A DNA stretch of 64,000 nt from Isoetes taiwanensis (Eukaryota; Streptophyta; Lycopodiopsida; Isoetales; Isoetaceae), in NCBI GenBank assembly GCA_021234155.1, contig JAJEKV010000296.1, positions 60,001 through 124,000 on the forward strand, read 5' to 3'. Each line of letters begins with the position of its first letter. Positions within the stretch are counted from its first letter, which is position 1. Below are positions 59,003 through 64,000 of this stretch, one piece after another. Both the position numbers and the translations under genes were made by a program. The notes under the pieces are model-generated. The model saw only the letters and a list, made by a program, of their open reading frames with translations. It did not search any database and had not been told where the DNA came from.

Positions 59003-59290
59003 ATGGCTGCAAAGGTTCTCTCAGGATACATTGCCATCAAGGGCGACAATGGAATGTATCTCACACTTGACATGCAAGGCACTACGCCATATCTCACTTT
59101 CAGTGCACCATGTGCTCTACAATTCCACGGATGGCACAGTTGTGATACGGGCAGCAAACGGCCGCTTCTGGAGGCGTAATTCAGAAGCCTTCATCGTTGC
59201 CGACGTGGGGCAATGTCGACTTCGGCGAGATCTAGATCGCGGCGCTTTAAGGTAGTGGACCTCGACTCAGGAACTCATGGCTTTCAGTCA
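59003..59290 (+). pseudogene. Amaranthin-like lectin, 5' fragment, copy D
   Basis: The start codon at 59003 follows cactataaaatgg at 58927. The first frame reads cleanly through MAAKVLSGYIAIKGDNGMYL and on to about codon 33, then slips; a second frame at 59110-59180 carries FHGWHSCDTGSKRP or, in another phase, NGRFWRRNSEAFIVAD. The copy ends near 59288, where homology to A and B stops, so the later lectin segment and the whole aerolysin-like region are missing. Of the three copies this one has the least disturbed first lectin repeat. Confidence 0.72.
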
Positions 59291-59294
59291 CCAA

Positions 59295-60170
59295 TTGGAG
59301 CCACTCACCAATTGGAGGTCATCTCATCTTTTTTTTTCATCTTTGTTTGTTGGTGCGAATGCGACATCAAGATTCTATTATATCTCTATCTCTAACATAT
59401 ATTATTTTTGCTTGCATTTTCCATAGAATCTATTTGAGAACAAAGGAATTAAGAAACTAGAATTTTCAATATATTTTAGTGTTGAATTCCTACTATGATG
59501 ATCTAGTGAAAGGGTAGAGACAAATGCCATTTTATTCAAAGAGTGTCATTTGACATGCTCGGTTTGTTAACCTTGCTTTCAAAGATTCAAGATGATCAAG
59601 TTGCAAATAATGGTCACGGAAGGGAAATAATTTTGGATTAAGGGCATAAGAAATAGCTGCGCCATGATGGTCACAAAAAGGGAATAATTTTGGATTAAGG
59701 GCATGAGAAATAGCACATGCCATCATGGAAAGCATGCTCTTTGTTAAGGTGGTCATGTTAGGGCTTTTTGTTATGAAAGAAATTAATGATTATGGATTAA
59801 GGGCCTTGGTATCAATAGTTGTTGCATATTTGAAGTTTGGGCAACATTTGTATGGAATGCTTATAACCAATGTAAAATCGGGGTAGGATCAATTCAGGTG
59901 CATCCACCAAGCCGCGGCCCATGCGTGGTGATTATTCCTTTAAAAGAATATTCTGATTTTTTAGAGGAGGCGGCGACAAATTTTTTTCTTTGTGCGTTCT
60001 TCCTTGGCTAGACCTTTTCGGGTTTTCACCCGCATTACGGCATTTTTCAACTCACATTATGGCCCTTCACCTCGCATTACGGCGATTTCATCCTCTGAAT
60101 TGATCCTACCTATGATTTCACGTTTCAAGAAACACCCGGGGCTTAAATTGCGGGGTGTCGGCGGATAACC
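59295..60170. other. Gene-free DNA with a ~58-bp direct repeat
   Basis: At 59608-59725 the phrase ggtcac..aagggaataattttgg (with attaagggcat.agaaatagc) occurs twice. No gene is supported. Confidence 0.5.
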
Positions 60171-60174
60171 TCTG

Positions 60175-60388
60175 CCTCAAAGAAGAGGGGGCATTATTTG
60201 AGGTGGAAAAGCAACAAATATCTTATAAAGAAATTGACTTGTTCCAAAGGATATTTGTATACAAAGAAACACCCCGGGGCTTAAATTCGGCCGGGGTGTT
60301 TCTTGTATACAAATATCCTTTAGGCTAATCATCCATTCTATAAATATTGTTAACTTTCCCACCAAATAATGCCCCCCCTTCTTTGAGC
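60175..60388. mobile_element. Small foldback element (~214 bp)
   Basis: The outer arms ctcaaagaag.gggggcattattt (left) and the reverse complement of aaataatgccccccc.ttctttgag (right) enclose inner arms aaaggatatttgtatacaa (60246) and ttgtatacaaatatccttt (60303), with the centre gaaacaccccggggcttaaa. A second partial copy of the centre (aagaaacacccggggcttaaa) lies at 60128-60160. Non-coding, MITE-like. No clear target duplication. Confidence 0.75.
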
Positions 60389-60389
60389 T

Positions 60390-61730
60390 TGCTATAACCT
60401 ATATAAAAGGAAATACATATTGAGAATTATGCGCAATGGATCGAAGACCATAGATGCTACATTGTTTAATATCACGTAATGCACAACATGCACCTTGACC
60501 TAAGGAAGATTTGGAAGGGCGATTATGGAAAATGTTGGGGCCATAGGTCCATGGCCAAACTAACAAGGATGTGCATGTAAGCACACGTCCTAGCCACTTT
60601 GACCATGGCCATATGGCTGAATATAGCATGACCCATCGGAAAAATACCCATAAAATGAAACATACATGTTGAAAATTAAAGTTGAATTAAAAAATATTAT
60701 GTAGTAAGAAAAGTGTAATGCAAAGCCAGAAAGAAAAGAGATGGGCGCCCAGATTTTTTAGCTAGCATGGGCGGCCCAGTTGCGATCTTAAGTAGTCTCA
60801 TCCTATTGGTTAACTAACGAGGCCAATTTCCGCCCTAGCCGGTTTCCTTGAAGGCCCGCCAGGAATCAGTTCAAGCGGTGAGCTCCACTTCGGATCTCCA
60901 AACTCGGACCTCACCACTTTCCATGGCGGATCTCTATGGGCTTGCTTCTTACGCATGGGCTCGTATCCGACTCCTTTTGCTCTAACAACTGCGCCATACC
61001 TATTCTTACGCTCTGTATTTATATCCTTGCTTGTGTTTCTCTTTTTTTCTTGGCCGAAAAATGCGGGGCTTTGTCTTCTACTGCGTTTCTTTTTCTCTTG
61101 GCCGGCCAGAAAATCACGGGGCTTTTTCTTCTACCTTGGCCATCTCATTTGGGAGTTTGCTTCTTGCAAATTGGGGCAATTCACTTAGAGCTTTGGAGCC
61201 TGCGGATCATCGGCCATTTGCTTGATTACGGTATCCATTTCATGGTCGTTTTGTTTTTCTATTTTAGTGTCCTTCAATATTTACATTTGTACTCTTGTAT
61301 CTTTGCGGGTTATCAAGGCTATCGAAGATGTCTAATGCAAAAAAAAGTAATATTTTGTCTTTGTTATTTTTTTTGTTTCAAAAATTTTGTTAGAGAGTCA
61401 GCGATGGCGATTTCACATCCTTAGGATCACCACCTGATTTCTTGGAAAGCAGGATCGGCTGATTTTGTGGTTGTTTATCTTTCTTTGCATGGTGTTTATA
61501 TATGTCCACAAATGCACTAAATGCTTCTGCGGATGGCCACTTACAAGCAACTCTGAGGTTTATTTCTAACTTGAGATTTGACATGTGCCAATTTTTGCTT
61601 CTTAATTTGTAATGATCTTGCAACTTTTTGAGGGAAATAGCAAAGCTCCTCGGGCCCCCTCGGTTTCAAAAGATGAAGTTGCAAAATTGTGGGTTATCCT
61701 TTGTTGAGCAATTTTGAAGGATCTTGGGAC
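60390..61730. other. Intergenic DNA; possible minus-strand coding remnant at 61390-61623
   Basis: The minus frame at 61390-61623 has protein-like composition (LKLEINLRVACKWPSAEAFS, FVDIYKHHAKKDKQ) but no recognised domain. The 162-codon hydrophobic plus frame at 60936-61424 has several Phe/Leu/Cys-rich low-complexity runs and is probably chance. A repeated cggggcttt..cttctac phrase (61072 and 61117) lies inside it. Confidence 0.35.
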
Positions 61731-64000
61731 CCGGAGTGTGTAGTATCTGAGGGGGCGATCTTTTATATAGTGTTGTTGGACACCATATGCGAGGGGGCAT
61801 GTGTATGGTCATGGACATGGCTATGGTGGCTACATGCATTATAAACATGGTCATGGCACGAAATGAAGCATTTTAAGCATAAGCACCACAAGTTGGGAAG
61901 TTTAGCAAATGGGAGTAAGAATCATGAAATTTTGTCGGTTGGAACAATCTTTTGTAATAATCTGTTTCTACAGAACAATCTGTTTTTATTGTTCTATTGT
62001 ATTTAGGTCCCAATGGAAAATGTGTTTGACCCCATCAAATTTCAGGGATCAATGCGTTGAAGTTTTGGCCATATAAAAGCAAATGGATCAAAAATAATTG
62101 TACCATTATAAAGACATTCTTTGAAGAAAAACTTAGAACTTGGAACTTAGAATTTTCATTGCAATCTAACATTATTATGCTTTATGGATTTGTTTGGGTT
62201 CAATTCCCAAAAGGCTTTCCTAAAATAAACAAAAGAAAAATATGTCTTCATGATATTTAATATTTAATAATAAATAATATTTTTTATTTGAAAAAGTATG
62301 CCCGATGTTGATATGTAATTGGTTAATAACAATGCTTTTTAATTAAAATATTTGCCACGTGTTCATATTTTATGGGTTAAAAGGCACATTAAAAACAACA
62401 CCTAATTTTTTCTATAGGTTAATAATAATGCTTTTCTACATGTCCTTACTTTTGGAAAACAATATCTAGGAGCATTAAAACAATAGCTAGATTTAAGTAA
62501 CACATGTGCTACTTTCTTAAATAGCGATGTACTTTTTTTTAAAAACCACTTTACTTTGACATTGTACTTTCATTTTCCACATGTAGTAATATCTAAATCT
62601 ACATGTTATTTTGAAGGAAAAAATACATGGTTTAGCTAAAACTACAAGTAGAAAAAAAAAAAAAAGGATAGATAGAAAAAAGAAAAAAAAAGCTGTCCTT
62701 TTCAATTTTCCCGTGTACCAATATTTAAATTTACAAGTGTTATTTAGAAAACAAACACAGCGTGGCTCCTCAAAAAAACAGCGGTCAAGGAAAAACCACA
62801 TGTTGACAAAAATTTGCTAAAACAATGGTAAAAAAAAAAACACCGTTGACAAAAAAAAAAAAAGGTGCGAGAAAAACCACGGTGGATTTTTTGCCAAAAA
62901 ACCACTTTGTCTCTTTGTACAAATCAGGATAAGCGGACGCGTGGACTTTTGGGGCCATTTGGTGTTGTTTTGGCATAAAACAACACCAGGTACAAGTAAA
63001 AACAAGCGTGGACCAAAATTGGGGTCGGTGTGCACAAAATGACATCCACGGCTAGAATAATAGGAAGAACCTTACCAAATACATCATTGCACATGTACTT
63101 TCGATGTTCCTCAATCTGCGGATAGGTTAAAAAGTTCAATAAAAAACTAAAGAGAAGAATTTTATAGCCATACGTGGAGTTTATCAAGGCACCACTTAGG
63201 CTCTTTTCCATAAAAGCAAAGCATGGGTTTTAATCACATGAAATTGTTGGAAGTAGACAACTAAGTGGAATAATTGCTCCAACCAAAGGTGTACAGTCAA
63301 TATTTGCATGCAATGCAGGTTTAGCTGAGCACAATAGCACTTAATGCCATGGGTTGATGTCGACACCACTTTGTATAACCGATTGCATTCTTGCTGCAAA
63401 CCTTATATGTTTGACATATTAATTATAGGAGCAAACCCAATTCTTCACAGTTCTTGCTGCAATTTTGGCTTCCCCACCATTGTAACAATGCAAATATTCA
63501 AGCTAAATTATCGGACTTGGTAGTCTTTGTGTTATTTGTGATAACAGAAACCTAGATGCACTTTGCAAGAAGACATGTAAAGTTTAGGAAATAAAGACTT
63601 CATTACAATAGAAATATCAGGGCCTATCACTTGTTTAAATCTGATTCTATTTCCAAAACACTTGTTCAAGATGTATGAATATGCTAGAGGATCTGATTTG
63701 CCTAAAAGGAATTTGGAGCCAAAGAATGATAAAATACAACTTACTTCTCCAACTATTATATAAAAGCATCTTACGGAACCTCACCTTTCCAACAGACTTC
63801 AGGTACTTTTTACCTTTTGCCTGTAGATTAGAAATAGAAAAAGTTAGAAGACTGTTTGGTTATTTCCAACTTAGGGATGCCAATATTTTACCTGTTTCTT
63901 TAGCGTTATTATATCACCAACCTAACAGATGTAACGTTGGTGTCAGTGGATGAAAGAGTATGTTTTTGAGTGCCAGTAATAGCATTTCACCAGGACATCT
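61731..64000. repeat. Large duplicated block, copy C (right-truncated)
   Basis: This part matches copy A from about position 5 to about 2260 and runs off the window end. In the part that overlaps B (63156-64000 against 39879-40720), C looks closer to B than to A: for example both have atcagggcctatc where A has atcgtggcctatc. The left edge is approximate, because copy A is cut by the window start and any homology further left cannot be seen. Confidence 0.92.
61778..61918 (+). pseudogene. 3' end of a Gly/His/Tyr-rich protein (GRP A3-like tail), copy C
   Basis: This is the counterpart of the exon at 48-188. The GHVYGHGHGYGGYMHY and MKHFKHKHHKFGKFSKWE stretches are both present, but the frame slips at 61788-61797 (gcgaggggg against gcatggg in copy A) and again at ggcacgaaatg. 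Upstream of about 61730 I find no Pro/Tyr-rich XYPPX repeat in the plus frames, so the gene is either truncated here or has a distant upstream exon. Family assignment rests only on composition and the Lys/Phe/His-rich terminus. Confidence 0.5.

Larger units (their letters stand above)
56905..59290. repeat. Partial block copy D with extra sequence
   Basis: The segment 56905-58130 matches A 3490-5520 and B 41965-44000 but has a single copy of the ~790-bp unit that is tandemly doubled in both A and B. It then holds about 440 bp (about 58135-58575), including one more alcohol-dehydrogenase-like exon, that A and B lack. From 58585 to about 59288 it again matches A 5540-6190. D diverges from A inside the lectin gene, after the string aactcatggctttc. 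The single unit and the extra exon suggest that D keeps an older arrangement than A and B. Confidence 0.85.

Noticed and set aside
60936-61424. 162-codon hydrophobic plus-strand reading frame
   Set aside because: Phe/Leu/Cys-rich with low-complexity runs, no family motif, and no upstream promoter or conserved copy; probably a chance frame in T-rich DNA.

Overview
The window looks like repeat-rich, AT-rich nuclear DNA of a land plant. Short exons separated by GT/AG-like junctions carry plant-specific families: amaranthin/aerolysin-type lectins, a DYW pentatricopeptide protein, a proline-rich receptor-like kinase, a 2-oxoglutarate dioxygenase, a heavy-metal-associated domain and a His/Gly-rich GRP A3-like tail. 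No operons, tRNA, rRNA or CRISPR array were seen. A non-flowering vascular plant (lycophyte, fern or gymnosperm) is my guess from the style of the DYW domain and from the ParB-like and DUF7869-like element genes; this is weak.

The dominant structure is one large repeated block. Copy A fills 1-14436 (cut by the window start), copy B is 39879-52318 (matching A from 1402 on) and copy C is about 61731-64000 (matching A 5-2260, cut by the window end). A fourth, partial copy D (about 56905-59290) matches A 3490-6200 and keeps about 440 bp that A and B lack. The block carries a GRP-like 3' exon (A, C), a decayed zinc alcohol dehydrogenase on the minus strand (A, B, D), an amaranthin/aerolysin-type lectin gene on the plus strand (A, B, part in D), and a minus-strand gene of an unnamed family with an IHLVWVPE motif (A, B, with a third relative at 32.9-33.1 kb). 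A 535-bp foldback MITE sits in A but not in B.

Between A and B lie, in order: 14.4-18.5 kb, AT-rich sequence with a ~220-bp tandem repeat and (GAA)28; 20.4-21.8 kb, an armadillo fragment and a three-exon 2-oxoglutarate dioxygenase; 23.6-27.1 kb, a broken minus-strand gene with a ParB-like segment and a Lys/Glu-rich segment, surrounded by copies of an unusual ATGGCGCCATGGCGCCAT palindrome; 29.4-32.7 kb, a DUF7869-type element gene in pieces; 33.2-33.9 kb, minisatellites; 34.7-35.5 kb, the C-terminal end of a DYW pentatricopeptide gene; 36.3-36.6 kb, a heavy-metal-associated domain; 38.4-39.7 kb, a small reading frame starting like histone H3 and an inverted exon-like duplication. After B comes a twice-repeated 5' fragment of a receptor-like kinase (52.3-53.7 kb), gene-poor DNA, copy D, a small foldback element and copy C.

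Most reading frames are broken. Where two to five copies can be compared by eye, the breaks concentrate on CAG/CTG trinucleotides while the DNA between is almost identical. The same kind of break disrupts the active site of the single-copy dioxygenase. I therefore suspect that many of the 'pseudogenes' are partly products of systematic read error at CHG-methylated cytosines, and all pseudogene calls below carry that caution.
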